From positions 1 to 20,415 of the forward strand of contig DATELY010000082.1 of NCBI GenBank assembly GCA_035276085.1: a stretch of DNA of 20,415 nt. Reading direction: 5' to 3'. The translations under genes were made by a program, and so were the position numbers. The notes under the pieces are model-generated. The model saw nothing but the letters and a program-made list of their open reading frames with translations. It ran no database searches and had not been told where the DNA came from. The first letter of the stretch is position 1, and each line of letters starts with the position of its first letter. This stretch comes from DATELY01 sp035276085. GTDB taxonomy: Bacteria > Pseudomonadota > Gammaproteobacteria > Steroidobacterales > Steroidobacteraceae. Below are positions 1 to 7,074 of this stretch, one piece after another.

Positions 1-2
1 TA

Positions 3-227
3 GCTGACGATGAGCTTGAGCATCCACGGGCCGGCGATGACCATCACGGCGCCCATCGCGAGCAGCTTCGGGATGAACGACAGCGTCATCTCGTTGATCT
101 GCGTGGCGGCCTGGAACACGCCGACGAGCAAGCCGACGACGAGCGCGACCAGCAGCAGCGGCGCGGACAGCAGCATCGTGATCTCCAGCGCGCGCTGGCC
201 GATGGTCATGATGGTTTCGGGGGTCAT
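3..227 (-). CDS. fliQ: FliQ, flagellar export gate protein (3' end beyond window)
   Basis: FliQ is a small inner-membrane subunit of the flagellar type III export gate, assembling with FliP and FliR. Seventy-five codons are visible from the ATG at 227, starting MTPETIMTIGQRALEI; the family is usually about 89 residues, so roughly 14 residues lie beyond the left edge. Two hydrophobic helices are visible, around residues 18-42 (LLSAPLLLVALVVGLLVGVF) and from about residue 54 (LLAMGAVMVIAGPWML). It follows fliP in the same direction after a 91-bp spacer filled by an inverted heptamer array. No Shine-Dalgarno sequence is recognisable before the ATG (the upstream bases read TTACCCCCT), so translation may be weak or coupled to fliP. 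Identity is firm from sequence and position. Confidence 0.93.
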   Translation of the reverse strand, partial: MTPETIMTIGQRALEITMLLSAPLLLVALVVGLLVGVFQAATQINEMTLSFIPKLLAMGAVMVIAGPWMLKLIVS

Positions 228-231
228 AGGG

Positions 232-318
232 GGTAACAGCCAACAGCCAACGGGAAACGGCCAGAAATTCGACGGACCTTCTCTGGCCGTGGCCCGTGGC
301 CCGTTGCCCGTAGTCCGT
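232..318. repeat. Inverted 7-bp-period array between fliP and fliQ
   Basis: The left arm (232-265) is made of degenerate heptamers such as CCAACAG and CCAACGG and ends in ACGGCCAGA. A 15-bp centre (266-280) follows. The right arm (281-318) starts CTCTGGCCGT and continues as heptamers such as GCCCGTG and GCCCGTA. The right arm ends one base before the fliP stop codon, and the left arm begins 4 bp before the fliQ start, so the element fills the whole spacer. It would be transcribed as an imperfect hairpin. Confidence 0.8.
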
Positions 319-1149
319 TCATGCGTAAAAGCTCGCAGCCAACGTGCCCATCACCAGCGACCAGCCGTCGACCAGCACGAACAACATGAGCTTGAAAGGC
401 AGGGAGATGAGCACGGGGGACAACATCATCATGCCCATCGACATGAGCACGCTCGCGACCACGAGGTCGATGATCACGAAGGGGATGAAGATCAGGAAGC
501 CGATCTGGAACGCGGACTTCAGCTCGCTCGTGGCGAACGCGGGCACGAGGATGCGCAGTGGCACTTCTTCGGGCGAATTGAAGCCATCGCCGCCGGAGAT
601 GCGCACGAAGGTCGCGATATCGCTCTCGCGCGTCTGATCGAGCATGAACTGCTTGAGCGGCAGCACGCCCTTGTTCATCGCGGTGGTCGCATCCATCGTG
701 CCCGCCATGTACGGCTGCACCGCGTCCGTGTTCACGCGATCGAACACGGGGCCCATCACGAACAACGTGAGGAACAACGCAAGGCCGATCAGCACCTGAT
801 TCGGCGGCGCCTGGCCCGCGCCGATCGCCTGCCGCAGAATCGCCAGCACGATCACGATGCGCGTGAACGAAGTCATCATCAGCAGGATGCCGGGCAACAG
901 CGTCAGCGCCGTCATCAACAGCAGGATCTGCATCGTCAGCGTGTAGGTCTGACCGCCCTCGGGATTCGTGACGACGGTTACGGCCGGAAGGCCGGGTGCA
1001 GCGGCGGCGAGCTGCGGCAGCACGAATGCCGCCATCACGACGAGCAGCGGCAACAAGCGCTTCGCCGCGCGAAGCATGGGGGATCGATGCGTGCCGAACT
1101 CACGCATCGCCCCACACCCCAGGCCCCAAGCCCAGATCGACCCGCTCAC
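319..1149 (-). CDS. fliP: FliP, flagellar export gate protein
   Basis: FliP is the main membrane component of the flagellar type III export gate, forming a ring with FliQ and FliR in the MS-ring. The 276-residue frame starts with GTG at 1149 and overlaps the fliO stop by 4 nt (GTGA). A cleavable signal sequence is visible at about residues 25-51 (MLRAAKRLLPLLVVMAAFVL, then an AAAA region). Family-typical membrane segments follow, including GILLMMTSFTRIVIVLAILR, and the C-terminal signature PFKLMLFVLVDGWSLVMG. The first 14 residues are encoded by a 7-bp-period array (1111-1138), which is not usual for FliP, so the true start may be the ATG at 1107 or 1077. Identity is certain; the exact N terminus is not. 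Confidence 0.95.
   Translation of the reverse strand: MSGSIWAWGLGCGAMREFGTHRSPMLRAAKRLLPLLVVMAAFVLPQLAAAAPGLPAVTVVTNPEGGQTYTLTMQILLLMTALTLLPGILLMMTSFTRIVIVLAILRQAIGAGQAPPNQVLIGLALFLTLFVMGPVFDRVNTDAVQPYMAGTMDATTAMNKGVLPLKQFMLDQTRESDIATFVRISGGDGFNSPEEVPLRILVPAFATSELKSAFQIGFLIFIPFVIIDLVVASVLMSMGMMMLSPVLISLPFKLMLFVLVDGWSLVMGTLAASFYA
1111..1138. repeat. Four-unit 7-bp array within the fliP 5' end
   Basis: Consecutive heptamers read CCCACAC, CCCAGGC, CCCAAGC, then the degenerate CCAGATC. In the fliP frame the array encodes the tryptophan- and glycine-rich stretch IWAWGLGCG ahead of the ATG at 1107. It resembles a single arm of the inverted arrays found elsewhere in the window; no opposing arm was seen. 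Confidence 0.55.
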
Positions 1150-1673
1150 AGTCCCACACTCCTGCGCAGAATGGCTTTGAAATCAGGCTTTGCGGGATCG
1201 CCGCCTGTCTCGGTGCGCGCGCCAGGAACGACAGGACCCTTGCCCTCAGGAAACACGTGCAATGTATTCACGCAGCCCGGTGCGACACCGAGCAGCAACT
1301 GTTCTTTGCCCACCCGAATGAGCACGGCGCGCTCTTTCGTGCCCAGCGGCAGATCGGCCAGGACTTCCATCGCGCCTCGGGTAGCGGCAGTGCCGGCACG
1401 CAGACGACGCATGACCCAGGCAGCTGCGAAGATGGCGGCCAGCACGAGAAGCAGAGCGAGCATCACGCTCGCGGCGCCGCCGGCGGGAGAGGTGCCGATG
1501 CCTTCGGCGGTTTTGGGTACGGCGAAGGTTTTCTCGGCGTGGGCGGAGAGTGCGGCCACGCCGCAGCCAACGGCCAACAGGCTGCGGCTTACGGCCAGAA
1601 CGCTCGGCGCGCACGCCCCACGTCTGGCCGTAGCCCGTAGCCCGTAGCCCGTAGCCTTCGATCCCATCGTCAT
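1146..1673 (-). CDS. fliO: FliO, flagellar export gate assembly protein
   Basis: FliO is a poorly conserved single-pass membrane protein that helps FliP assemble into the export gate. The frame lies between fliN and fliP. The ATG at 1673 overlaps the fliN stop (TGATG); GTG at 1676 and ATG at 1667 are alternatives, and GGAAG lies 8 nt before the 1673 start. A signal-peptide-like segment (RSLLAVGCGVAALSAHA) is followed by a membrane helix (ASVMLALLLVLAAIFAAAWVMRR has its core near residues 70-90). The C-terminal soluble domain contains LPLGTKERAVLIRVGKEQLL, typical of FliO. An inverted heptamer array (1562-1656) is translated as the N-terminal region (GYGLRATA to VAAL), so part of the signal sequence is repeat-derived. 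Family assignment is good; the mature N terminus is uncertain. Confidence 0.88.
   Translation of the reverse strand: MTMGSKATGYGLRATARRGACAPSVLAVSRSLLAVGCGVAALSAHAEKTFAVPKTAEGIGTSPAGGAASVMLALLLVLAAIFAAAWVMRRLRAGTAATRGAMEVLADLPLGTKERAVLIRVGKEQLLLGVAPGCVNTLHVFPEGKGPVVPGARTETGGDPAKPDFKAILRRSVGL
1562..1656. repeat. Inverted 7-bp-period array inside the fliO 5' coding region
   Basis: The left arm (1562-1599) has units such as GCAGCCA and ACGGCCA and ends in ACGGCCAGA. The centre is about 23 bp. The right arm (1623-1656) starts TCTGGCCGTA and holds perfect repeats of the unit GCCCGTA. It has the same architecture as the spacer elements at fliP|fliQ, fliG|fliH and fliC|flaG, but this copy is open in the fliO frame and is translated just after the start codon. 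Confidence 0.75.
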
Positions 1674-2011
1674 CACTTCAGCTTCCGGATCCGCTCAGCC
1701 GGGCTGATCACATCCGTCAGTCGAATACCGAACTTCTCGTTCACGACCACGACTTCGCCGTGCGCGACCAACGTGCCGTTGACGAACACGTCGAGCGGCT
1801 CACCGGCCGCACGATCGAGCTCGACGACGGAGCCCTGGTTCAGCTGCAGCAGGTTGCGGATCGGAATGCGCGTGCGGCCCACTTCCATCGAGAGCGTGAC
1901 CGGCACGTCGAGGATGACTTCCAGGTTGACGTCGCGCGCCTTGTCGCTCAGGCCTTCGTCTTGCAGATCGTTCATCTCGGCGGCGCGTATCTCGGGGTTG
2001 GGAACACTCAT
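1673..2011 (-). CDS. fliN: FliN, C-ring switch protein
   Basis: FliN forms the lower part of the flagellar C-ring, contributing to direction switching and docking of FliH-bound export cargo. The protein is 112 residues, normal for a short FliN. It has a variable N-terminal 30 residues and then a SpoA-type surface-presentation domain (VILDVPVTLSMEVGRTRIPI, NQGSVVELDRAAGEPLDVFV, GEVVVVNEKFGIRLTDVI), ending in the typical SPAERIRKL. A good ribosome binding site (AGAGG) precedes the ATG. The gene lies 48 bp after fliM, and its stop overlaps the fliO start. Assignment is secure. Confidence 0.97.
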   Translation of the reverse strand: MSVPNPEIRAAEMNDLQDEGLSDKARDVNLEVILDVPVTLSMEVGRTRIPIRNLLQLNQGSVVELDRAAGEPLDVFVNGTLVAHGEVVVVNEKFGIRLTDVISPAERIRKLK

Positions 2012-2059
2012 GCGAACCTCTGTGCGAATGCTCTGATTCAGTTCGTGAAGGGCTGCGGG

Positions 2060-3067
2060 CTACGGCTTGTGCGCCAGCAGCTTGTCGAGAATCTTGGATT
2101 TGTTGCGCGAGACGCGTTCGTCGATCTTGATGGCCTGAACGCCATGCGATACGCCGAAATGGCCGCGGAACACGGGGACCTCTTCGGCCACCACGGTCGC
2201 GCGGCCGCTGAAATCGCAGGGCACGATGTCGCCCGGCTTCAGATCCAGCAGCTCGGCGAGCGTGATGCGGCCACGGCCCAGGATCGCGCCGACTTCCACT
2301 TCCGCGTCTTCGATCTCTTCCTTGAGCGCCTGCATCCAGCGCTCGTCCTGCTCCACGCGATCGCTCGCCACGCCGGCATCGAGCAGCTCCCGCAGCGGCT
2401 CGATCATCGCGTACGGCATGGTGATGTGGACCTGGCCGCCGCCGCCTTCGAGCTCCACATTGAACGTCGTGATGACCACGATCTCCGTCGGGCTCACGAT
2501 GTTGGCGAAGTGCGGATTGATCTCGGAGTTGACGTACTCGAGATCGATGCGCGCGACGTTCGACCAGGCTTCCTTGAGATCGGCGAACACGTGCTTGAGG
2601 AGCAGCTGAATCACGCGCGTTTCCGTCGCCGTGAAGTCGCGGCCTTCGATCTTCGTGAAGCGGCCGTTGCCGCCGAAGAAATTGTCGACCGTGGCGAACA
2701 CGAGCTTGGGATCGAGCACCACGAGACCCACGCCGCGCAGCGGCTGCATGCGCACGATGTTGAGGCTGGTCGGTACGTGCAGCGAATGCACGTACTCGCT
2801 GAACTTCAACAGCTCCACGGGGCTCACCGATATTTCCGGCGTGCGGCGCAGGAGATTGAACAGGCTCGTGCGGAACAGACGGGCAAAGCGCTCGTTGATC
2901 ATCTCGAGCGTGGGCATGCGCCCGCGCACGATGCGAACCTGATTCGCGAAATCGTACTGGCGGGCTTCGCCCGGAGCCGCCGAATCTTCGGTTGCCACTG
3001 CGCCGTTATCGACGCCATGCAGGAGCGCGTCGATCTCGTCTTGGCTGAGTACGTCTTGACCGGACAT
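2060..3067 (-). CDS. fliM: FliM, C-ring switch protein
   Basis: FliM is the C-ring subunit that binds phosphorylated CheY and passes the signal to FliG. The 335-residue product has the N-terminal CheY-binding peptide LSQDEIDALLHG (residues 7-18), a CheC-like middle domain with the GGNG signature (132-135, within FFGGNGRF) that contacts FliG, and a C-terminal SpoA domain (ILGRGRITLAELLDLKPGDI) that pairs with FliN. Length and motifs are normal. The 90-bp spacer from fliL contains a palindromic CTGGCCAGC array, and no convincing Shine-Dalgarno sequence precedes the ATG at 3067 (upstream reads GGTTCTGCCAC). Confidence 0.97.
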   Translation of the reverse strand: MSGQDVLSQDEIDALLHGVDNGAVATEDSAAPGEARQYDFANQVRIVRGRMPTLEMINERFARLFRTSLFNLLRRTPEISVSPVELLKFSEYVHSLHVPTSLNIVRMQPLRGVGLVVLDPKLVFATVDNFFGGNGRFTKIEGRDFTATETRVIQLLLKHVFADLKEAWSNVARIDLEYVNSEINPHFANIVSPTEIVVITTFNVELEGGGGQVHITMPYAMIEPLRELLDAGVASDRVEQDERWMQALKEEIEDAEVEVGAILGRGRITLAELLDLKPGDIVPCDFSGRATVVAEEVPVFRGHFGVSHGVQAIKIDERVSRNKSKILDKLLAHKP

Positions 3068-3107
3068 GTGGCAGAACCGATGTGTAGTTGATGTTGGCCT
3101 GGCTGTT

Positions 3108-3139
3108 TCTGGCCAGCTAGCTAGCTAGCCAGCTGGCCA
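3108..3139. repeat. Near-palindromic TCTGGCC array between fliL and fliM
   Basis: The tract starts TCTGGCCAGC, continues through three overlapping TAGC units and ends GCTGGCCA. It is nearly its own reverse complement, with two mismatched positions. It shares the TCTGGCC word with the array arms elsewhere. A left arm, if it existed, has decayed (GGCCTGGCTG is all that remains at about 3097-3106). It could fold as an RNA hairpin about 40 nt before the fliM start. Confidence 0.65.
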
Positions 3140-3157
3140 ATCCGCTCTGTGGCTGCT

Positions 3158-3751
3158 TCATTGCATCACGAAGCTGGTGAAGTACACGTTCTCCACCTTC
3201 GAGCCTTCGCCGCCTTCGCTGTCGACCACCTTGCGCACGGCCTCGAGCGCCTGCGCACGCAGCTGGTCCTTGCCTTCGCGCGAGATGATCGTCTCCTGCT
3301 TCTGGCTGCCGAGCAGCATCAGCAGGTCATTGCGGATCACCGGATCGTGCTGCTTCAGCTCTTCGGCGGTGACCGGATCGCGCGTGGAGATCTCGATCGC
3401 CACCTGCAGGAAGCGCGTCACACCGCCGGCTTCGAAATTGACGACCAGAGCGGGGTCGACCTTGTAGTAGATGGCGGGCGCGGCGGGCTTCTTGGTCTTC
3501 TTCGCGTCCTTGCTCTTCTTGCCCTTCTTGCCTTTGACGGCCTTCGTGTCGCTCGCGTGATCGCCCGCTTCCTCGTCCGCGGACTGCGCTTCATCCGCAT
3601 GCGAGCCGCCAAAGAAGTAGTACGCCGCACCGCCAGCGCCGCCGAGTACGACGAGGGCTACGATCGCGATGAGAATCAATTTCTTGGCGTTGCTGCCTTT
3701 CGCTGGCGCCTCGGGCGCCTCATCGGCCGTCGCTGCTGAAGCCTCTGCCAT
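3158..3751 (-). CDS. fliL: FliL, flagellar stator-associated membrane protein
   Basis: FliL is a single-pass inner-membrane protein that surrounds or supports the stator units and affects torque. The frame has a short cytoplasmic N terminus, one membrane helix at about residues 25-46 (LILIAIVALVVLGGAGGAAY), a long lysine-rich linker (about 70-89, GKKGKKSKDAKKTKK) and the periplasmic FliL domain (YYKVDPALVVNFEAGGVTRF, LQVAIEISTRDP, VYFTSFVMQ at the end). The start could be ATG 3751 or GTG 3757; AGGA lies 11 and 5 nt upstream of these respectively. A strong sigma-54 promoter at 3812-3826 precedes it, so fliL probably heads its own unit fliLMNOPQ. Confidence 0.94.
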   Translation of the reverse strand: MAEASAATADEAPEAPAKGSNAKKLILIAIVALVVLGGAGGAAYYFFGGSHADEAQSADEEAGDHASDTKAVKGKKGKKSKDAKKTKKPAAPAIYYKVDPALVVNFEAGGVTRFLQVAIEISTRDPVTAEELKQHDPVIRNDLLMLLGSQKQETIISREGKDQLRAQALEAVRKVVDSEGGEGSKVENVYFTSFVMQ

Positions 3752-3757
3752 GTTCAC

Positions 3758-4055
3758 AACCGTCCTGCTGAAAAAAAAGATCTCTCGAATGAGCTGTGCG
3801 GGCTCATAGGAGCAATCGGCGTGCCACGGTTTGCGTCGCTGCGAGTCTTGAGTTCAGAACGAGCGCTCGCGCACGTTTATGTGGAGTCGGAGGTCATTCC
3901 GCACGCGCTTGGAGCGAGCGCCGGCATCGCGATGACGGAAATTTGGCGTGGGGAATGTGATCTGTGCACGCATGGGGAGTGGCGTGCGGATGGGGGAACG
4001 GGACGCTGACGTGCGGTGGAGGGATGAGGTGGAGGTCGGCGTTGGTGATGGCTCT
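3758..4055. other. fliK-fliL spacer outside the G/C-rich element
   Basis: About 300 bp without a supported gene. It contains the sigma-54 promoter (3812-3826), a run of eight A at 3771-3778 (T on the transcribed strand) in the fliL leader, and a degenerate inverted repeat at about 3893-3938 whose outer bases read GTCAT and ATGAC. Small open frames here lack family features and ribosome binding sites, and I do not call them. Confidence 0.6.
3812..3826 (-). promoter_or_regulatory. Sigma-54 promoter for fliL operon
   Basis: On the minus strand the sequence reads TGGCAC-GCCGA-TTGC, a full match to the -24/-12 consensus (GG and GC separated by 10 bases). The predicted transcription start is near 3800, giving a leader of about 50 nt that includes a run of eight T. 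FleQ or the FleR-like protein would be the expected activator. Confidence 0.85.
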
Positions 4056-4179
4056 GCCCCCACCCCAACCCTCCCCCGCTCCGCAGGGGAGGGGGTCAGA
4101 GGCAGCAGGGATATTGGCTGATCGCCCCCGTCATTCCGGCCCCCTCCCTTGCGAAGCGGGGGAGGGTTGGGGTGGGGGC
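4056..4179. repeat. G/C-rich double-hairpin element between fliK and fliL
   Basis: The outer 25 bp (4056-4080 and 4155-4179) are perfect inverted complements, with the inner edge reading CCCTCCCCCGCT on the left and AGCGGGGGAGGG on the right. Each end also forms its own local hairpin (4071-4095 and 4140-4165). The element starts 16 bp after the fliK stop in transcription order and could act as a terminator or mRNA barrier between fliK and the sigma-54 promoter of fliL. No T-run follows, so factor-independent termination is not assured. Confidence 0.8.
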
Positions 4180-4195
4180 AAGTCGCGCGGAGCAG

Positions 4196-5122
4196 TTAAG
4201 CGTAAGCGTCCACCAACCCCAACCGACTCACGGAAACCGCCTGCACTTCATCGCCGCCAGCCACTTCGCTGCCTGAATCACGACGCTCAGGCCGAAACTG
4301 CGACTGCTGCCGTGGCGCTTCCTTGAACACGCCGGTGTCGCTCAAGGCGAGACCCTGCGAAGCCAGCATTTCACGCAGCCGCGGGAGCGCGCCTTCGATC
4401 GCGGCGCGCGTATCGGCATGCGCGGCGCCGAACCAGACGCTGGCTTGATCGTCCTGGATGGAAATCTGAATCTCGAGCGGACCCAAGTGTTCGGGCGACA
4501 ACCGTAACGAGGCCGCTTGATGGCCGCGATCGGTCATCCAACTGATCTGCGAGCCGAGTTCGTCCGCCCACGCGCGTGTGCCGACGGTGGACTGCATGTG
4601 GCGCTGGACCGGCGCGTCGGTCTGTTGCGCATTGCGCGGATCGCGCACGCCGTCGAGTGCGGTCTGCGCAAGGCACGGATCGAAGGTGCCGCTGCCGTCC
4701 GGGAGCAAGGAGCTCGACTCCTGCAGCGGCAGCGCGTCGACGGTGGCCAGTTGATCCAGCATGACGCCCGCCAGCTCGCTCGTGAGTGAGCCCGCCTGCA
4801 GCAGATCGGAATCGACAAGATTGCGCGGGGCGGGTGTCGCGGGTATCGCAGGCATGACGGGTGAACCGGTCAGCGCGGCCAGCATCATGGCCACTTCGGA
4901 TTCATCGAGATCGCCGCTCGTATCGTCCTGCCCGGTCGAGGCTTCGAACGGCAGGGCCGGCGTCGGCAGCCCCGTCGGCATCGTGCCCGGCGCGTTGCCT
5001 TCCATCACTTGCGTGAACAGCGACATGAAATCCGTCGTACCGGTTTCGCCGGTCGCAGTCGGCGCCTTCGCGGGCGAAGCGCTCGGGGCTGCAGGGGCGG
5101 AGCTGACATTCGATGTCTTCAT
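4196..5122 (-). CDS. fliK: FliK, hook-length control protein
   Basis: FliK is secreted during hook assembly, measures hook length and switches export specificity. The ATG at 5122 gives 308 residues; it has GAGAG a few bases upstream and lies 13 bp after the fliJ stop, whereas the open frame to 5212 would overlap fliJ deeply. The N-terminal two thirds are low-complexity and rich in Ala, Pro and Ser, as usual for the ruler part. The C-terminal Flg_hook domain is clear: LRLSPEHLGPLEIQISIQDD, then WFGAAHADTRAAIEGALPRL and LREMLASQGLAL. The length is toward the short end for gammaproteobacterial FliK. Assignment is firm through this domain and its position. Confidence 0.92.
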   Translation of the reverse strand: MKTSNVSSAPAAPSASPAKAPTATGETGTTDFMSLFTQVMEGNAPGTMPTGLPTPALPFEASTGQDDTSGDLDESEVAMMLAALTGSPVMPAIPATPAPRNLVDSDLLQAGSLTSELAGVMLDQLATVDALPLQESSSLLPDGSGTFDPCLAQTALDGVRDPRNAQQTDAPVQRHMQSTVGTRAWADELGSQISWMTDRGHQAASLRLSPEHLGPLEIQISIQDDQASVWFGAAHADTRAAIEGALPRLREMLASQGLALSDTGVFKEAPRQQSQFRPERRDSGSEVAGGDEVQAVSVSRLGLVDAYA

Positions 5123-5135
5123 GGCACTCTCAAAA

Positions 5136-5582
5136 TCAGGTGATGCCGTCGCTGCGGCGGTTGCGCTGCGCACGTTCGTCCGTTTCCAATTGTTCGCGAC
5201 GCTCGAGTGCACGCCGCTCTTCCACGAGCCATTTTTCCATGACGTGCGCGATGGCTTTGGTGCGTTGGGCTGCTTTGAGCCATTCCTGCCGCGCCAGCTC
5301 GCGCTCGCCTTCGGCGCGTTGCACGATGGACTTCTGCTGCTTGATCGCTTCGTTCAACTTGGCGAGAAAGACTTGATAGTCACGTAAGCCGGCGGCGCCG
5401 ATTCCGCCTTGCGCACGCTGGTGGAAGCCCCGTGCATACTCGGCGTGGTAACGATCGAGCTCTTTCAGCTTGGTCTGCGCTTCACTCAAGCGGTGCTCGG
5501 CCTGCGCGAACTTGCGGGCGATCTTGCGCTCGTGGTCTTCGACGACGGCGTGGACGGGTTGGAGGCGGGTGGAGCGGGGCAT
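5136..5582 (-). CDS. fliJ: FliJ, export ATPase complex stalk protein
   Basis: FliJ is a coiled-coil protein that inserts into the FliI ATPase hexamer and links it to the FlhA export gate. The product is 148 residues, almost entirely charged helix (ARKFAQAEHRLSEAQTKLKE, LAKLNEAIKQQKSIVQRAEG, LVEERRALERREQLETDERA), with the starting pattern RLQPV typical of FliJ. It lies between fliI and fliK. No Shine-Dalgarno sequence is evident: the bases before the ATG are a run of C, and the 8-bp-period array begins 11 bp upstream. Confidence 0.9.
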   Translation of the reverse strand: MPRSTRLQPVHAVVEDHERKIARKFAQAEHRLSEAQTKLKELDRYHAEYARGFHQRAQGGIGAAGLRDYQVFLAKLNEAIKQQKSIVQRAEGERELARQEWLKAAQRTKAIAHVMEKWLVEERRALERREQLETDERAQRNRRSDGIT

Positions 5583-5593
5583 GGGGGGCGGCC

Positions 5594-5693
5594 ACTCGGC
5601 TAGCTGGCCGGCTGGCGTGCTGGCCAGAATGGATTAGTGCTATCGACATACGGACGAGTTCCTCTGGCCAGCAGACCAGCCGACCAGCAAGCC
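5594..5693. repeat. Inverted 8-bp-period array between fliI and fliJ
   Basis: The left arm (5594-5628) is built of octamers such as GGCTAGCT and GGCCGGCT and ends GCTGGCCAGA. The 34-bp centre (5629-5662) contains ATCGACATA at 5642-5650. The right arm (5663-5693) starts TCTGGCCAGC, with units such as GACCAGCC and GACCAGCA. The element fills most of the 130-bp spacer. Confidence 0.8.
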
Positions 5694-5712
5694 ATCATCT
5701 CAGTCTCACCCT

Positions 5713-7074
5713 TCACTGTTCCGCTCCCGCCACTTCCCCCAGCTGCCGCAAGCTGGCCGCGAAGTCCACTGCCTCATGCATATCCTGCTGCAGGAAGCGC
5801 TGCAGGTTCGGCCATGCTGCAATGGCTTGATCGACGCGCGGGTCCGAGCCCTTTTGATAGGCGCCGATCGCGATTAGATCGCGGTTCTGTTGATACGTGC
5901 TCAGGTTCTGGCGGAAGTGCCGGGCGAGCTGCAGGTGCGTCTTGGGCACGATCTCCTGCATGACGCGGCTGATCGAGGCCTCGATGTCGATGGCGGGGAA
6001 ATGTCCCGATTCGGCGATGCGCCGTGACAACACGACGTGGCCATCCAGAATCGCGCGTGCGGCATCGGCGATCGGATCCTGTTGATCGTCGCCTTCGGCC
6101 AGCACCGTGTAGAACGCAGTGATCGAGCCTTTGCCCTTGACGCCCGTGCCGGCTCGCTCCACGAGATGCGGCAACCGGGCGAACACGGACGGTGGATACC
6201 CTTTCGTGGCCGGTGCCTCGCCGATGGCAAGGCCGATCTCGCGCTGTGCCTGCGCGAAGCGCGTGAGCGAATCCATGATCAACAGCACGTTCTTGCCTTG
6301 ATCGCGGAAGTATTCGGCGATGGCCGTGGACAACCAGGCACCATGCATGCGCATGAGCGGTGGATTGTCCGCGGGTGTCGCAACGACGACCGAGCGCTTC
6401 AGGCCCTGCGGGCCGAGAATGCGCTCGATGAACTCCTTCACTTCGCGACCGCGCTCGCCGATCAGGCCGACGACGATCACATCGGCGCTGGTGTAGCGGG
6501 CCATCATGCCGAGCAGCACGCTCTTGCCGACGCCGCTGCCGGCGAACAGGCCGATGCGCTGACCGCGGCCGACGGTCAGTAACGAGTTGATTGCGCGCAC
6601 GCCGACATCGAGCGTTTCCTCGATGGGTTGACGTGCGAGCGGATTGATCGGTGTACCCGTGAGTCGGGTGCGGTGTTCGCACGCGGGCGGCGGCAGCCCA
6701 TCGAGCGGATCGCCCGCGCCGTCGATCACGCGTCCCAACAACTGTGGCCCGACGCGCACCGCACCTGCGCCGGTGAGCGGGATCACGCGTGCGTTCGGCT
6801 TCAAACCATGAATGTCGCCCGTCGGCATGAGGAACAAGCGATCGCCGGCGAACCCGACGACTTCGGCTTCGATGCTCGCCCCATCGGGAACCAGCACTTC
6901 GCAGCGATCGCCCACCGCGGCCTGACATCCCGAGGCTTCCAATGTGAGCCCGACCATGCGTGTCAGCACACCTTCAACGGGAGGCGGCGGCACGCGTTCT
7001 GCGCGCTGACGCGCGCGCTCCAGCTGGCCGCGCCAACGCTGCGTGTGCCCGGGATTGCGTTGCAGCCCGCTCAC
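5713..7074 (-). CDS. fliI: FliI, flagellar export ATPase
   Basis: FliI is the F1-beta-like ATPase that energises and orders export of flagellar proteins, acting with FliH and FliJ at the base of the export gate. The protein is 453 residues, normal length. It shows the Walker A loop AGSGVGKS (178-185), the catalytic region GLIGERGREVKEF (203-215), Walker B VLLIMD (263-268) and the typical DSLTRFAQAQREIGLAIGE. The GTG start overlaps the fliH stop by 4 nt (GTGA), pointing to translational coupling. Confidence 0.98.
   Translation of the reverse strand: MSGLQRNPGHTQRWRGQLERARQRAERVPPPPVEGVLTRMVGLTLEASGCQAAVGDRCEVLVPDGASIEAEVVGFAGDRLFLMPTGDIHGLKPNARVIPLTGAGAVRVGPQLLGRVIDGAGDPLDGLPPPACEHRTRLTGTPINPLARQPIEETLDVGVRAINSLLTVGRGQRIGLFAGSGVGKSVLLGMMARYTSADVIVVGLIGERGREVKEFIERILGPQGLKRSVVVATPADNPPLMRMHGAWLSTAIAEYFRDQGKNVLLIMDSLTRFAQAQREIGLAIGEAPATKGYPPSVFARLPHLVERAGTGVKGKGSITAFYTVLAEGDDQQDPIADAARAILDGHVVLSRRIAESGHFPAIDIEASISRVMQEIVPKTHLQLARHFRQNLSTYQQNRDLIAIGAYQKGSDPRVDQAIAAWPNLQRFLQQDMHEAVDFAASLRQLGEVAGAEQ

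Noticed and set aside
10..1647. A long plus-strand open frame (545 codons) antisense to fliQ, fliP and fliO
   Set aside because: Its product is rich in Arg, His and Gln with no family features, and it lies opposite clear export gate genes. It is an effect of GC-rich codon use.
1760..3091. A 443-codon plus-strand open frame opposite fliN and fliM, and similar frames opposite fliG, fliF and fleQ
   Set aside because: Same composition as other antisense frames, no ribosome binding site, no recognisable domain; the opposite strand encodes conserved proteins.
3771..3778. T8 run on the transcribed strand before fliL as an intrinsic terminator
   Set aside because: No G/C stem precedes it; the sequence before it is the leader following the sigma-54 promoter.
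5123..5212. N-terminal extension of FliK by 30 residues
   Set aside because: It would overlap fliJ by about 77 bp; the ATG at 5122 follows fliJ by 13 bp and has GAGAG upstream.
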